Positions 1 through 9,215 of a stretch of DNA of 64,000 nucleotides are shown here, in pieces. The stretch lies in contig NZ_JACCHQ010000001.1 of the NCBI RefSeq assembly GCF_016031655.1, positions 310,001 through 374,000 of the forward strand, given 5' to 3'. The notes under the pieces were generated by a model that did not search any database, was not told where the DNA came from, and saw only the letters and a list, made by a program, of their open reading frames with translations. Source of the stretch: Bradyrhizobium glycinis (GTDB lineage: Bacteria; Pseudomonadota; Alphaproteobacteria; Rhizobiales; Xanthobacteraceae). The translations under genes were made by a program, and so were the position numbers. How positions within the stretch are numbered: the stretch's first letter is position 1; each line of letters starts with the position of its first letter.

Positions 1-272
1 ACGACGCAATCGGCCTCGCATGCCTTCATCGCCGCGAGCGCGCGTTCCGTGACCTCGACCGGCGTGTGCATGGTGGCGCCGGAAAAGATCCCGGCATAGA
101 GCGGGCCGAGCGCGGCCCCCAAGCTCTTGCCTTGCGCCTCCTGCTGCGGCGTCGTCAGCACCAGCGCACGCTTGCCGCCGAGCCGCTCGACCTCGGCCCT
201 GGCGCTCGCCAACGTTCCGCTGCCGAACACGACGCGGCAGGGCAGGTTTTCGAAGGTGAACGAGCCGATCAT
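1..272 (-). CDS. Maleylacetate reductase-like iron-containing alcohol dehydrogenase (partial, N-terminus only)
   Basis: Only the first 90 or so codons are inside the window; the 3' part lies beyond base 1. The visible N-terminus reads MIGSFTFENLPCRVVFGSGT and then a Rossmann-like stretch with KRALVLTTPQQ. This is the usual opening of maleylacetate reductases in the iron-containing alcohol dehydrogenase family, which reduce maleylacetate to 3-oxoadipate at the end of (hydroxy)quinol and resorcinol breakdown. The metal ligands are not visible. The ATG at 272 overlaps the stop of the upstream Dabb gene by four bases, so the two are probably co-transcribed. Family-level call is good; the exact substrate is inferred. 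Confidence 0.75.
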   Translation of the reverse strand, partial: MIGSFTFENLPCRVVFGSGTLASARAEVERLGGKRALVLTTPQQEAQGKSLGAALGPLYAGIFSGATMHTPVEVTERALAAMKACEADCV

Positions 273-592
273 GCGCCGGTCTCTTTGATGGGATAATCGA
301 CCTGGAAGCGCCCGATCCGCAAGTCGCCCAGCGCCTCGCGCACGCGCAGATGCTCCGGGTGGTTGGCGTAGGCGGCGAGCGCCGCCTGGTCGATGAATTC
401 GGAGAACAGCACCACGTCGCAGGCGTAATCGACCGCGCTGACGTCCATGCCGACTTCGATATGGGTGAGGCCGTCGATCCGGCCCTTGAGGCCCTCGAAC
501 AGGGTCTTGACCTTGAGCCGGGCGGCGGAGCGCTCCGCAGGCGTATCCCCGCGCAGCCGCCACATCACGATGTGCCTGATCGGGCCCGACAT
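269..592 (-). CDS. Dabb (stress-responsive alpha/beta barrel) domain protein
   Basis: A 107-residue protein starting MSGPIRHIVMWRLRGDT, with the typical Dabb pattern: an N-terminal HIVMW strand, a GLKGRIDGLTHIEVG middle segment and a C-terminal ALAAYANHPEHLRVREAL helix. Dabb proteins are small dimeric ferredoxin-like folds, often of unknown role in catabolic operons; some are enzymes acting on aromatics or polyketides. A longer reading frame extends to 697, but the ATG at 592 has a purine-rich ribosome site (AGGAAACAGGGAA) and matches the family start. It is translationally coupled to the maleylacetate-reductase-like gene and divergent from the LysR gene, which probably controls both. Confidence 0.8.
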   Translation of the reverse strand: MSGPIRHIVMWRLRGDTPAERSAARLKVKTLFEGLKGRIDGLTHIEVGMDVSAVDYACDVVLFSEFIDQAALAAYANHPEHLRVREALGDLRIGRFQVDYPIKETGA

Positions 593-689
593 TTCCCTGT
601 TTCCTCGCCTGCAATGGTGCTTTGTTGGCGGCATTTTGCCTTGCAGAAAACGGAAATAAAGGTCAAAATTTGTAACTCTCTTTTCCTCA

Positions 690-699
690 TTTTGCAAAA
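690..699. promoter_or_regulatory. TTTTGCAAAA palindrome touching the LysR start codon
   Basis: A perfect 10-base palindrome sits immediately before the ATG at 700, inside the 107-base divergent region between the Dabb gene and the LysR gene. A related TTTTGC half occurs about 55 bases upstream. There is no obvious ribosome site for the LysR gene here, so the mRNA may be nearly leaderless. An autoregulatory site is inferred, not shown. Confidence 0.3.
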
Positions 700-1623
700 A
701 TGGACCGGCTGCTCCAACTCGAGGTCTTCTCCAAAACCGCTGAGCTCGGCAGCCTTTCCAAGGCCGCCGAAATCCTGCGGATGTCGAACGCGGCCGCGAG
801 CCGCCATCTAAGTGCGCTGGAGGAGCGGCTGGCGGTTCGGCTGATCGAGCGCAACACGCGCCGGCAATGGCTGACCGAAGCCGGGCAGGAGCTGTTGCAG
901 CGTTGCAGCACGCTTCTGAACGAGCTCGCCGAAGCCGAGGACGCGGTCTCCGACCGCGCGCTGTCGCCGAAAGGGATGCTGCGCGTGACGAGCTCGCTCT
1001 CCTTTGCGATGATCTATCTCGCGCCTATGCTGCCCGCCTTCCGCGCGCTCTATCCTGATCTCAGCGTGCAGATCATCAGCGCAAACCGCTATCTGGACTT
1101 CATCGAAGCCGGCATCGACGTCGCGATCCGCACCCGGGAGCACGAGCCGGATTCAAACATCGTCGTCCGCCGCATCGGTCAGATGCACCGCGTGCTCGCG
1201 GCCGCTCCTTCCTATCTGGAGAAGCACGGCCGGCCCGAACATCCCGCCGATCTCGCCCGTCACAACATGCTGATCTACAACCTCGCCAACGATCCCTATT
1301 CGCTGCGGCTGAGCCAGGGCAGCACGACGCAGACGATCCGGATCGCGCCGACGCTCGACAGCAATGACGGCCAGATCATCTGCGGTGCGGCGCGTGCGGG
1401 GCTCGGCATCCTGATCCAGCCGCTCTATATCGTGCAGGGCGATATCGCCGCCGGCCGGCTGGTGCCTGTCCTGAGGGATTGGCAGCTGCCGTTGCTCACC
1501 ATGAACATCGCCTATCAGAACCGCGTTAGGCTGCCTGCCAAGATCAGGGTGTTCTCCGATTTCCTTGTCAGCTACATCCGGGAGCATTCGGAGCCGGGGA
1601 TCTGGATCGACGCGGCGAAGTGA
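700..1623 (+). CDS. LysR-family transcriptional regulator
   Basis: 307 residues, the normal LysR length. The N-terminal winged helix-turn-helix covers roughly residues 1-60 (LQLEVFSKTAELGSLSKAAE, then SRHLSALEERLAVRLIERNT). It is followed by a periplasmic-binding-protein-like effector domain from about residue 88 (KGMLRVTSSLSFAMIYLAPM) to the end. The gene is divergent from the Dabb/maleylacetate reductase pair and only 13 bases upstream of xylulokinase, so it could control either side. The effector is not predictable. The start at 700 is chosen because the helix-turn-helix begins within the first ten residues. Confidence 0.9.
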   Translation: MDRLLQLEVFSKTAELGSLSKAAEILRMSNAAASRHLSALEERLAVRLIERNTRRQWLTEAGQELLQRCSTLLNELAEAEDAVSDRALSPKGMLRVTSSLSFAMIYLAPMLPAFRALYPDLSVQIISANRYLDFIEAGIDVAIRTREHEPDSNIVVRRIGQMHRVLAAAPSYLEKHGRPEHPADLARHNMLIYNLANDPYSLRLSQGSTTQTIRIAPTLDSNDGQIICGAARAGLGILIQPLYIVQGDIAAGRLVPVLRDWQLPLLTMNIAYQNRVRLPAKIRVFSDFLVSYIREHSEPGIWIDAAK

Positions 1624-1636
1624 GCGGGAAGCAGCC

Positions 1637-3082
1637 ATGTATCTCGGCATCGATCTCGGCACGTCGGCGGTCAAGACGGTTCTCGTCGACCACGCCCAGC
1701 ACGTGATCGCAAGCGAGAGCCGGTCGCTCGCGACCGTCTCGCCGCAACCGGGCTATTCCGAGCAGGATCCGGCGCAGTGGATCGATGCGACCTTTGCCAC
1801 GCTGGATGCCCTCAAGGCATCGCACGCCGATGCGTTGGCAGCGGTCGAGGGCATCGGGCTGTCCGGCCAGATGCATGGCGCCACGCTGCTCGATGCGAGC
1901 TCGAAGCCGCTGCGGCCCTGCATTCTCTGGAACGACGGACGATCGGCCAGCGAGTGCCGTATCCTGGAGCAACGCTGGCCCGCCTTGCGTGCGGTGACAG
2001 GCAACAAGGCCATGCCAGGCTTTACCGCGCCAAAACTGCTCTGGATCGCCGCGCACGAGCCCGAGATCTTCGCGGCGACGAGACTCGTTCTGCTGCCAAA
2101 GGCCTATCTGCGACTGGTGCTTTCGGGCGAGGCCGTCGAGGACGTCTCGGATGCCTCGGGATCCCTATGGCTCGACGCGGCGCGCCGCGATTGGTCGGAC
2201 GCAGCGCTGGCCGCGACCGGCTTGTCGCGCGAGCACATGCCGCGCCTGGTCGAGGGATGCGCGCCCGCAACGAGATTGCGCAGCGAGCTCGCGCGGCGCT
2301 GGGGCATGAGGGGCCAACCGATGATCGCCGGTGGGGCCGGCGACAATCCCGCGGGCGCCGTCGGCATCGGCGCAATCCGGCCGGGAGCCGCCTTCGTGTC
2401 GCTGGGAACCTCGGGTGCGCTGATGGCCCCGACCGACCGGATCGCCGCCAATCCCGACCGCGTCGTGCACACGTTCTGCCATGCCATTCCCGGCATGTGG
2501 ATTCAGGCCGGCGCGATCCTCTCGGCGGCCTCCTGCCTCGCCTGGCTCGCGCGCCTGTTCGGCGCCACCGAGGCCGAGCTGCTGGCACTGCTCGGAGCAC
2601 GGCCGCGGGCGCCGTCGCCGGTGAGCTTCCTGCCTTATCTCGCCGGCGAGCGGACGCCGCACGACGACCCCGTCGTGCGCGGCATGCTGGATGGTCTGAG
2701 CCATGGCACCGATCGCGCGGCGATCGTGCAGGCGGTGCTCGAAGGCGTTGCCTTCGCGCTTGCCGATTGCCGCGACGCGCTCGCGGATGCCGGCATCGGA
2801 ATTGCGGAAGCCGACGTGATTGGCGGCGGTTCACGCTCTGCCTTCTGGCTCTCGGTGCTGGCGAACGTGCTGAACGTTCCGGTCCACCGCTTTGCTGGAG
2901 GTGAAACCGGCGCCGCGTTCGGTGCGGCGAGATTGGGGCGGCTTGCTGTCACGGGTGAGGCAATCGGTGACGTATGCATGCGGCCGCAGCGCATCGAAAC
3001 ATTCGAGCCCGACGCTGCACTGGTCGATGCCTACGCCGAACGGCTTCCCGCCTGGCGCGAACTGTATCGGCCGCGCCACTAG
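1637..3082 (+). CDS. xylB: Xylulokinase (FGGY carbohydrate kinase)
   Basis: 481 residues, the typical FGGY kinase length. It phosphorylates D-xylulose with ATP to xylulose 5-phosphate for the pentose phosphate pathway. Visible motifs are the N-terminal phosphate-binding loop GIDLGTSAVKTVL, the substrate region GLSGQMHGATLLD, LWNDGRS, the second-domain nucleotide loop SLGTSGALMAPT, and the C-terminal GGGSRSAFWLSVLANVLNVP. The ATG at 1637 was preferred over an upstream in-frame start because the protein then begins MYLGIDLGTS as in the family. It lies 13 bases after lysR and upstream of a sugar ABC transporter, which fits pentose or pentitol use. Confidence 0.9.
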   Translation: MYLGIDLGTSAVKTVLVDHAQHVIASESRSLATVSPQPGYSEQDPAQWIDATFATLDALKASHADALAAVEGIGLSGQMHGATLLDASSKPLRPCILWNDGRSASECRILEQRWPALRAVTGNKAMPGFTAPKLLWIAAHEPEIFAATRLVLLPKAYLRLVLSGEAVEDVSDASGSLWLDAARRDWSDAALAATGLSREHMPRLVEGCAPATRLRSELARRWGMRGQPMIAGGAGDNPAGAVGIGAIRPGAAFVSLGTSGALMAPTDRIAANPDRVVHTFCHAIPGMWIQAGAILSAASCLAWLARLFGATEAELLALLGARPRAPSPVSFLPYLAGERTPHDDPVVRGMLDGLSHGTDRAAIVQAVLEGVAFALADCRDALADAGIGIAEADVIGGGSRSAFWLSVLANVLNVPVHRFAGGETGAAFGAARLGRLAVTGEAIGDVCMRPQRIETFEPDAALVDAYAERLPAWRELYRPRH

Positions 3083-3220
3083 CTGGCCCAATCTGGTTCG
3101 CATACTTCGGTATACTCGCCTTCGGTATTGCCCTGCGTCACCCGCTTTTGTTTAATGACCAAACCGCGTTGCCGAGAAACGAGACGCGGGTGGGAAACGC
3201 ATTGTGCGCCGGGAGGCACG

Positions 3221-4744
3221 ATGAACGATCCGATCCTCGAGATGCGCGGGGTCTCGAAGACCTTCTTCGGGATCAAAGCGCTGCGGGCCGTCGATCTCAC
3301 CGTCTATCCCGGCGAAATTCACGCCCTGATGGGTGAGAACGGCGCCGGCAAGTCGACGCTGATGAAGATCCTGTCCGGCGCCTACCGGCCCGACCCGGGC
3401 GGCGAGATCCGCATCGAGGGCAGGCCGGTGCGGATCGAAGGCCCGCTCGGCGGCCGCGCAGCGGGCATCTCCATCATCTATCAGGAGCTGTCGCTCGCTC
3501 CCAATCTCAGCGTTGCCGAGAACATCTATCTGGGACGGGAGATATCGCGATCCGGCCTGCTGTCGCGCGGCGCGATGCGCGAGGGCGTCGGCCCGATCCT
3601 GAAGCGCCTGGGCGCGGACTTCCTGCCCTCGACGCTGGTGGCGCATCTGTCCATGGGGCAGCGGCAGCTCGTCGAGATCGCGCGTGCGCTGCACGCCAGA
3701 TCCAAAATTCTCATCATGGACGAGCCGACCACCTCGTTGTCGGCCGCTGAGAGCGAGCGGCTGTTCGCGCTGATCCGCCAGCTTCGCGCCGAAGGCCTTG
3801 CCATCATCTACATCTCGCATCGCATGGACGAGGTCTATGCGCTCGGTGATCGCGTCACCGTGCTGCGCGACGGCCGCCTGGTCGGCTCGCTCGACAAGCC
3901 CGAGATCCGCGCCGACACCATCGTGCGCCTGATGGTCGGTCGCGACGTCTCCTCGTTCTACAAGAAGGACCATGATCCGAAGGCGGGGCGGGGGCATCCC
4001 GTGCTCGCGGCGATCGACATGGCCGATGGCGGGCGCGTCAAGGGCTGCTCGCTCACCGTGCATGCGGGTGAGGTGGTCGGCCTCGCCGGCCTGATCGGCG
4101 CCGGTCGCACCGAGCTTGCGCATCTCATCATCGGTGCGTCGTCGAAAACCTCCGGCCGGCTCGAGCTGGAGGGACGTCCGGTCGAGATCCGCACGCCGGG
4201 CGAGGCGCTCGAGGCCGGCATCGCCTATCTGACCGAAGACAGGAAGGCGCTCGGCCTGTTTCTCGACATGTCGTGTCTGGACAACATCAACCTCGCCGTG
4301 CTCGGCCGCGATGCGAAGCTCGGCTGGTTTCTGGATCGCGACAAGGCACGCGAGCGCGCCGACCGCGCCTTTGCAGGCCTCAGCATCCGCGCCGCCAATG
4401 TCGGCGTTCCCGCCGGCGGGCTGTCAGGCGGCAACCAGCAGAAGGTGCTGCTGTCCCGGCTACTCGCCATCGCACCGAAGGTCCTGATTCTCGACGAGCC
4501 GACGCGCGGCGTCGATGTCGGTGCCAAGTCGGAAATCTATTCGATCATCGATAACCTCGCCAAGGCCGGCACCGCGATCCTCGTCATCTCGTCCGATTTG
4601 CCCGAGATCATCGGCATCTGCGACCGCGTCATCGTGATGCGTGCCGGACACATCGCCGGCGAGGTCAGCCGCGGCCCCAATTCGCCGCTGGCGCAGGAAG
4701 ACATCATGGGGCTTGCCACGGGGATGGAGCATCTCGATGCCTGA
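3221..4744 (+). CDS. Sugar ABC transporter ATP-binding protein (two-domain, RbsA/XylG type)
   Basis: 507 residues with two tandem ABC cassettes, as in ribose/xylose importers. The first has Walker [10 protein letters not shown], signature [15 protein letters not shown] and Walker [13 protein letters not shown]. The second has the usual degenerate Walker A ([11 protein letters not shown]), a strong signature [15 protein letters not shown] and Walker [15 protein letters not shown]. It would energise sugar import together with the permease and binding protein that follow. The ATG at 3221 follows GGGAGGCACG, a clear ribosome site, so upstream in-frame starts were dropped. The 138 bases before it may carry the operon promoter. 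Confidence 0.92.
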   Translation: MNDPILEMRGVSKTFFGIKALRAVDLTVYPGEIHALMGENGAGKSTLMKILSGAYRPDPGGEIRIEGRPVRIEGPLGGRAAGISIIYQELSLAPNLSVAENIYLGREISRSGLLSRGAMREGVGPILKRLGADFLPSTLVAHLSMGQRQLVEIARALHARSKILIMDEPTTSLSAAESERLFALIRQLRAEGLAIIYISHRMDEVYALGDRVTVLRDGRLVGSLDKPEIRADTIVRLMVGRDVSSFYKKDHDPKAGRGHPVLAAIDMADGGRVKGCSLTVHAGEVVGLAGLIGAGRTELAHLIIGASSKTSGRLELEGRPVEIRTPGEALEAGIAYLTEDRKALGLFLDMSCLDNINLAVLGRDAKLGWFLDRDKARERADRAFAGLSIRAANVGVPAGGLSGGNQQKVLLSRLLAIAPKVLILDEPTRGVDVGAKSEIYSIIDNLAKAGTAILVISSDLPEIIGICDRVIVMRAGHIAGEVSRGPNSPLAQEDIMGLATGMEHLDA

Positions 4745-5777
4745 CAATGGTGCTGTGGGGGTAAAGCCGGCATCGACGACGACCAACGGCGCCGCCGCGG
4801 AAACAAGGCGCCAGCGGATGAGGATGCTGATCAGCGCGCTGGGCATGTTGCCGGTGCTGCTGATCCTCTGCATCGGCTTCAACGTGCTGTCGGAGGGCCG
4901 CTTCTTCACCGGACAAAATCTCGGCATCGTATTGCAGCAGGCCGCTGTGAACACCGTGCTCGCCGCTGGCATGACTTTCGTCATCCTTACCGGCGGCATC
5001 GACCTGTCGGTCGGCTCGATCCTGGCGGCCTCCGCGATGGCGGGTTTGACGCTCTCCAAGGTGCCGGAGCTCGGAATGCTGTGGCTGCCGGCTGCGCTGC
5101 TCACCGGTCTCGGCTTCGGCATCGTCAACGGCGCGTTGATTGCGCTGCTTCGGCTGCCGCCTTTCATCGTCACGCTCGGCTCGCTCACCGCGGTGCGCGG
5201 CCTGGCGCGGCTGCTCGGGGCCGACACCACCGTGTTCAATCCCTCCATTCCCTACGCTTTCATCGGCAACGGTTCGCTGACGCTCGTTCCCGGCGTCGCG
5301 TCGATCCCGTGGCTCTCGGTGATCGCCTTGCTCGTCATTCTCGTCTCCTGGCTGGTGCTGCGCCGGACCGTGCTCGGCGTGCATATCTATGCAGTGGGCG
5401 GAAACGAGAGTGCAGCGCGGCTTGCCGGCATCAAGGTCTGGGCCGTCCTGATCTTCGTCTACGGCATCTCCGGACTTTTCGCCGGGCTCGGCGGCGCCAT
5501 GCAGGCGGCGCGGCTCTACGCGGCCAACGGCCTCCAGCTCGGCCAGTCCTATGAGCTCGATGCGATCACCGCCGTGATCCTCGGCGGCACCTCCTTCGTC
5601 GGCGGCATCGGCTCGATCTGGGGCACGCTGGTCGGCGCGCTGATCATCGCCGTGCTGTCCAACGGCCTCATCCTGATCGGAGTGTCCGACATCTGGCAAT
5701 ACGTGATCAAGGGCCTGGTGATCATCGGCGCCGTGGCGCTGGACCGCTACCGGCTGCAAGGCTCCGCGAGAACTTGA
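4737..5777 (+). CDS. Sugar ABC transporter permease (RbsC/XylH family)
   Basis: 346 residues with about ten hydrophobic segments. The family signature [18 protein letters not shown] lies in the first third, and the conserved loop [18 protein letters not shown] ([17 protein letters not shown]) and [20 protein letters not shown] lie in the second half. It forms the inner-membrane channel of the importer. The start overlaps the ATPase stop by eight bases, showing translational coupling. The first 30 residues are polar, so a later methionine ([12 protein letters not shown]) remains possible as the start. Confidence 0.9.
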   Translation: MPDNGAVGVKPASTTTNGAAAETRRQRMRMLISALGMLPVLLILCIGFNVLSEGRFFTGQNLGIVLQQAAVNTVLAAGMTFVILTGGIDLSVGSILAASAMAGLTLSKVPELGMLWLPAALLTGLGFGIVNGALIALLRLPPFIVTLGSLTAVRGLARLLGADTTVFNPSIPYAFIGNGSLTLVPGVASIPWLSVIALLVILVSWLVLRRTVLGVHIYAVGGNESAARLAGIKVWAVLIFVYGISGLFAGLGGAMQAARLYAANGLQLGQSYELDAITAVILGGTSFVGGIGSIWGTLVGALIIAVLSNGLILIGVSDIWQYVIKGLVIIGAVALDRYRLQGSART

Positions 5778-5878
5778 AAGCCTGGCGCGCGAGGGTAGTG
5801 CGCGTGGCTCGAGACGAGATTCCGTTGCGGCAACTGGTCTGCCGCGCCGGGGACGAAGACAGACCAGGGAGGAAGTCC

Positions 5879-6826
5879 ATGTTGAAGACCATCATGCTCG
5901 CCGGCGCCGCCATGGCGCTTGCCCTGACCACCGCACCATCCTTCGCCAAGGAGCTCAAGTCGATCGGCGTCTCGCTGGGATCGATGGGCAACCCGTTCTT
6001 CGTCGCGCTGTCGAAGGGCGCCGAGTTCGAGGCCAAGAAGACCAATCCCAACGTGAAGATAACGACCGTCGGATTCGAATACGACCTCGGCAAGCAGGTC
6101 ACCCAGATCGACAATTTCATCGCCGCCGGCGTCGACCTGATCCTGCTCAATCCCGGCGATCCCAAGGCGATCGGGCCGGCCATCAAGAAGGCGCAAGCCG
6201 CAGGCATCGTCGTCGTCGCGGTCGACACCGCGGCCGAGGGCGCCGATGCCACCGTCACCACGAACAACGTGCAGGCCGGCGAAATCTCCTGCCAGTACAT
6301 CGTCGACAAATTGGGCGGCAAGGGCGACGTCATCATCGAGAACGGGCCGCAGGTCTCCGCCGTGATCGACCGTGTGGTCGGCTGCAAGAACGTGTTCGCG
6401 AAGAATCCCGGCATCAAGGTGTTGTCGAGCGACCAGGACGGCAAGGGCTCGCGTGAGGGTGGCCTCACCGTCGCGCAGGGCTATCTGACCCGTTTCCCCA
6501 AGATCGACGCCATCTTCGCCATCAACGATCCGCAGGCGATCGGCACCGACCTTGCAGCGCGCCAGCAGAACCGAACCGGCATGATCATCACCGCTGTCGA
6601 CGGCGCGCCCGATATCGAGGCCGCGCTGAAAGATCCGCAGTCGCCGCAGATCCAGGCGTCTGCGTCGCAGGACCCATTCTTCATGGCGCGGCGGGCCGTG
6701 CAGGTCGGTGTCGGCATTCTCAACGGCCAGAAGCCGGCGTCGACCGTCGAGCTGCTGCCGTCCAAGCTCGTGACCAGGGACAACGTCGCCGAGTACAAGG
6801 GCTGGACCTCGGATCGCTCCCAGTAG
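5879..6826 (+). CDS. Sugar ABC transporter substrate-binding protein
   Basis: 315 residues of the type 1 periplasmic binding protein fold (ribose/xylose/galactofuranose class). An obvious signal peptide (MLKTIMLAGAAMALALTTAPSFA, cut before KELK) precedes two lobes. Family motifs are VSLGSMGNPFFVALSKGAEF, the DLILLNPGDPKAIGPAIKKA strand-loop and AINDPQAIGTDLAA near the end. An ATG at 5879 with AGGGAGGAAG upstream is clearly the start; the 101 bases before it hold no gene. The substrate cannot be read from sequence; the xylB neighbour suggests a pentose or polyol. Confidence 0.9.
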   Translation: MLKTIMLAGAAMALALTTAPSFAKELKSIGVSLGSMGNPFFVALSKGAEFEAKKTNPNVKITTVGFEYDLGKQVTQIDNFIAAGVDLILLNPGDPKAIGPAIKKAQAAGIVVVAVDTAAEGADATVTTNNVQAGEISCQYIVDKLGGKGDVIIENGPQVSAVIDRVVGCKNVFAKNPGIKVLSSDQDGKGSREGGLTVAQGYLTRFPKIDAIFAINDPQAIGTDLAARQQNRTGMIITAVDGAPDIEAALKDPQSPQIQASASQDPFFMARRAVQVGVGILNGQKPASTVELLPSKLVTRDNVAEYKGWTSDRSQ

Positions 6827-6985
6827 GGCATCGTCCGCTGCTGGTTGCGTTCGAAGCATGAGAGTTGACGGGCGGCGGTTCGATCGCGCCGCCCGCGCTG
6901 GTACCACCGTGCTGATCGGTAGTACGCACCGACACCTGTGTTAGCTTTCCACGATGTCGATCGCTCGATTCGGAAAGCAGATCCG

Positions 6986-7453
6986 GTGAAATCCAGGACG
7001 TCAGGCACGGCGTGGCGGCATGCCAATATCGGCCGCCTGCTCAATAACGCGGTGCGGCGCTTCGAAGGGCGCGTGCTCGAATTGATGAGCGAGCGCGGCC
7101 ACGACGAGATGCGCATCGCTCATGTCAGCCTCACGCGCAATCTCGACGTGGAGGGGACGCGGCTCACCGAGCTCGCCCGCCGCGCCTCCATGAGCAAGCA
7201 GGCGATGGGCGAGCTGGTCGATCAATGCGCCGAGCTCGGCCTGGTCGATCGCATCGCCGATCCGACCGACCGCCGCGCGCGCATCGTCGTGTTCACGCCG
7301 GCCGGACGCGAATGGCTCCATGCGTTCCGCGATGCCGTCGACATCGCCGAGCGGGAGATGCGCGCCGAGCTCGGCAAGGCCACGATGGATGCAATCCTGA
7401 AGGGGCTCGCGGTGTATGGCAAGGAGTTCGACACGCTCCACGATCCTAAATAG
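6986..7453 (+). CDS. MarR-family transcriptional regulator
   Basis: 155 residues from the GTG at 6986, which has GGAAAG eight bases upstream; an in-frame GTG at 6938 would add 16 residues but lacks a ribosome site. The winged helix-turn-helix is visible as TRLTELARRASMSKQAMGEL followed by the beta-wing LVDRIADPTDRRARIVVFTP, the MarR hallmark. MarR dimers usually repress a neighbouring catabolic or efflux gene and release DNA on binding an aromatic ligand. Here the neighbour is an FAD monooxygenase 67 bases downstream, and a large palindrome lies between the two genes. Confidence 0.88.
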   Translation: MKSRTSGTAWRHANIGRLLNNAVRRFEGRVLELMSERGHDEMRIAHVSLTRNLDVEGTRLTELARRASMSKQAMGELVDQCAELGLVDRIADPTDRRARIVVFTPAGREWLHAFRDAVDIAEREMRAELGKATMDAILKGLAVYGKEFDTLHDPK

Positions 7454-7488
7454 TAAGGTATCTTGACGAAATTGTCAGGTAGCCTTAC
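7453..7488. promoter_or_regulatory. 36-base interrupted palindrome between marR and the FAD monooxygenase
   Basis: The arms GTAAGG (7453-7458) and CCTTAC (7483-7488), and TGAC (7464-7467) and GTCA (7474-7477), are symmetric about the same centre at 7470.5. The site starts at the last base of the MarR stop codon and lies about 33 bases before the monooxygenase start. Position and symmetry suggest the MarR operator; a transcription hairpin is the alternative, but there is no T-run after it. Confidence 0.6.
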
Positions 7489-7520
7489 CATGTAAGTTGA
7501 TGCTGGTGAGGAGGAGCGTC

Positions 7521-9215
7521 TTGGAAACTCGTATGACGGCCGCGGTGCTCATTGTGGGCGGCGGCCCTTGCGGGCTGATGCTGGCCAACGAGCTCGGCCG
7601 CCGCGGGGTGTCCGCGATCCTGGTCGACGAAAAGCCAGGCACGGCCTTCAATCCGCAGGCCAACGCGACGCAGGCGCGCTCGATGGAGCATTATCGACGG
7701 CTGGGTTTCGCCGACGAGATCAGGCGCGAAGGTCTGCCCGCGGACTACCCGACCGATGTCGCATATTTCACGCGCTATACCGGATACGAGCTGGCGCGCT
7801 TCGCGCTGCCGTCAGCGTCGCGGGCGGGCGGGCTGATCAAGGGCTTGTCGGGTTCCTGGAGCGCGGCGGAGCTGCCGCATCGGGTCTCGCAGAAATATGT
7901 CGAGGCGGTACTGCGCCGCCACGCCGAACGGCTCCCCGGAATCACGCTGAACTACGGTCACCGGCTGATCGGCTACACCGAAAGCAATGACGGTGTCGTC
8001 GGCGAAATCGAATGTCTCGACGACGGCAGCCGCTTCCGGGTCCGCGCCGCCTTCCTGGTCGGGGCGGACGGGCCGCGCTCCATGGTCCGGCAATCGCTCG
8101 GGATTGGCTATGGCGGCGAGACCGGAACGCAGCGCGACTTCATGGGCGGCCGCATGCTGGCGGTCTATCTCCGCTCGCCCGATTTCTACGCGCGCGTCCC
8201 CCACGCGAAAGCGTGGATGTACAATTGCTTCAACGGCGACCGCCGCGCCTTCATGGCCTCGGTGAACGGCCGCGATGAATTTGCGTTCCACACGCAGTTG
8301 CGACCGGGCGAGGACGAAAGCGCGATCACGATCAACGAGGCCAAAGCCGCGTTCCAGCGCGCTTGCGGTGCGCCGATCGATTGCGATGTCCTGTCCTTTC
8401 TGACCTGGACCGCCGGCCACGCGCTGGTCGCGAATGGGATGCAGCGGGGCAGGGTCTTCCTCGGCGGCGACGCGGCGCATCTGTTCACGCCGACCGGCGG
8501 GCTCGGCTACAACACCGCGATCGAGGATGCGGTCAATCTCGGCTGGAAGCTCGCAAGCGTCGTCAAGGGCGTGAGCCCGGCGGCGCTGCTCGACAGCTAC
8601 GAGGTCGAGCGGCGTCCGGTGGCGCTCCGCAACACCGATTATGCGCGGCGCTTCGCCGATTCGCTTGGCCTCTTCGCGCCGGCCCCGGAGATCGAGGATG
8701 CGACGGATGCCGGCCACGAAGCGCGGCGGATTGCGGGCGCCTATCTCAATCGGCATGCCCGTGCGGAGTTCAACATCCCCGGTGTCACCTTCGGCGGGCG
8801 CTACGACGGCTCGCCGATCATCGTCCCCGACGGCAGCGAGCCGCCGCCGGATTCCGCCAACGTCTACGTTCCCACCGCCTGTCCCGGCGGCCGCGCCCCG
8901 CATGCGTGGCTGGAGGACGGCATGTCCCTGTACGACCTGTTCGGATTCGAATGGACCCTGCTTCAGTTTGGGGATGTCATGTCGGCCCATGCGTCCTTCG
9001 CCGAGACCGTCCGCGCGATCGGGGCCGATGTAAAGCTCGTCACGCTACCCAAATCGTTGCGCGATCTCTACGAGGCGGATCTCGCCCTGATACGTCCCGA
9101 CCAGATCGTGGCCTGGCGCGCCAACGCATCGCAGGCCGGAACGATCTCACGTGTGCTTGACCGCGCACTCGGGCGCGGTGCCAGCGAAGACGTGCGGCTG
9201 GCGAGCGGCAACTAG
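7521..9215 (+). CDS. FAD-dependent aromatic monooxygenase (TfdB/MhpA/PheA type)
   Basis: 564 residues from a TTG at 7521 that is six bases after AGGAGG; an ATG at 7533 is the alternative. The N-terminal dinucleotide-binding loop is VLIVGGGPCGLMLANELGRR. The FAD/NADPH segment is FLVGADGPRSMVRQSLG near residue 180, and the second FAD motif is GRVFLGGDAAHLFTPTGGLG near 315. A C-terminal thioredoxin-like domain follows, as in phenol hydroxylases. It would hydroxylate an aromatic ring using NAD(P)H and oxygen in the cytoplasm. The MarR gene before it is the likely regulator. Its stop shares CTAG with the convergent gene's stop. Confidence 0.88.
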   Translation: METRMTAAVLIVGGGPCGLMLANELGRRGVSAILVDEKPGTAFNPQANATQARSMEHYRRLGFADEIRREGLPADYPTDVAYFTRYTGYELARFALPSASRAGGLIKGLSGSWSAAELPHRVSQKYVEAVLRRHAERLPGITLNYGHRLIGYTESNDGVVGEIECLDDGSRFRVRAAFLVGADGPRSMVRQSLGIGYGGETGTQRDFMGGRMLAVYLRSPDFYARVPHAKAWMYNCFNGDRRAFMASVNGRDEFAFHTQLRPGEDESAITINEAKAAFQRACGAPIDCDVLSFLTWTAGHALVANGMQRGRVFLGGDAAHLFTPTGGLGYNTAIEDAVNLGWKLASVVKGVSPAALLDSYEVERRPVALRNTDYARRFADSLGLFAPAPEIEDATDAGHEARRIAGAYLNRHARAEFNIPGVTFGGRYDGSPIIVPDGSEPPPDSANVYVPTACPGGRAPHAWLEDGMSLYDLFGFEWTLLQFGDVMSAHASFAETVRAIGADVKLVTLPKSLRDLYEADLALIRPDQIVAWRANASQAGTISRVLDRALGRGASEDVRLASGN

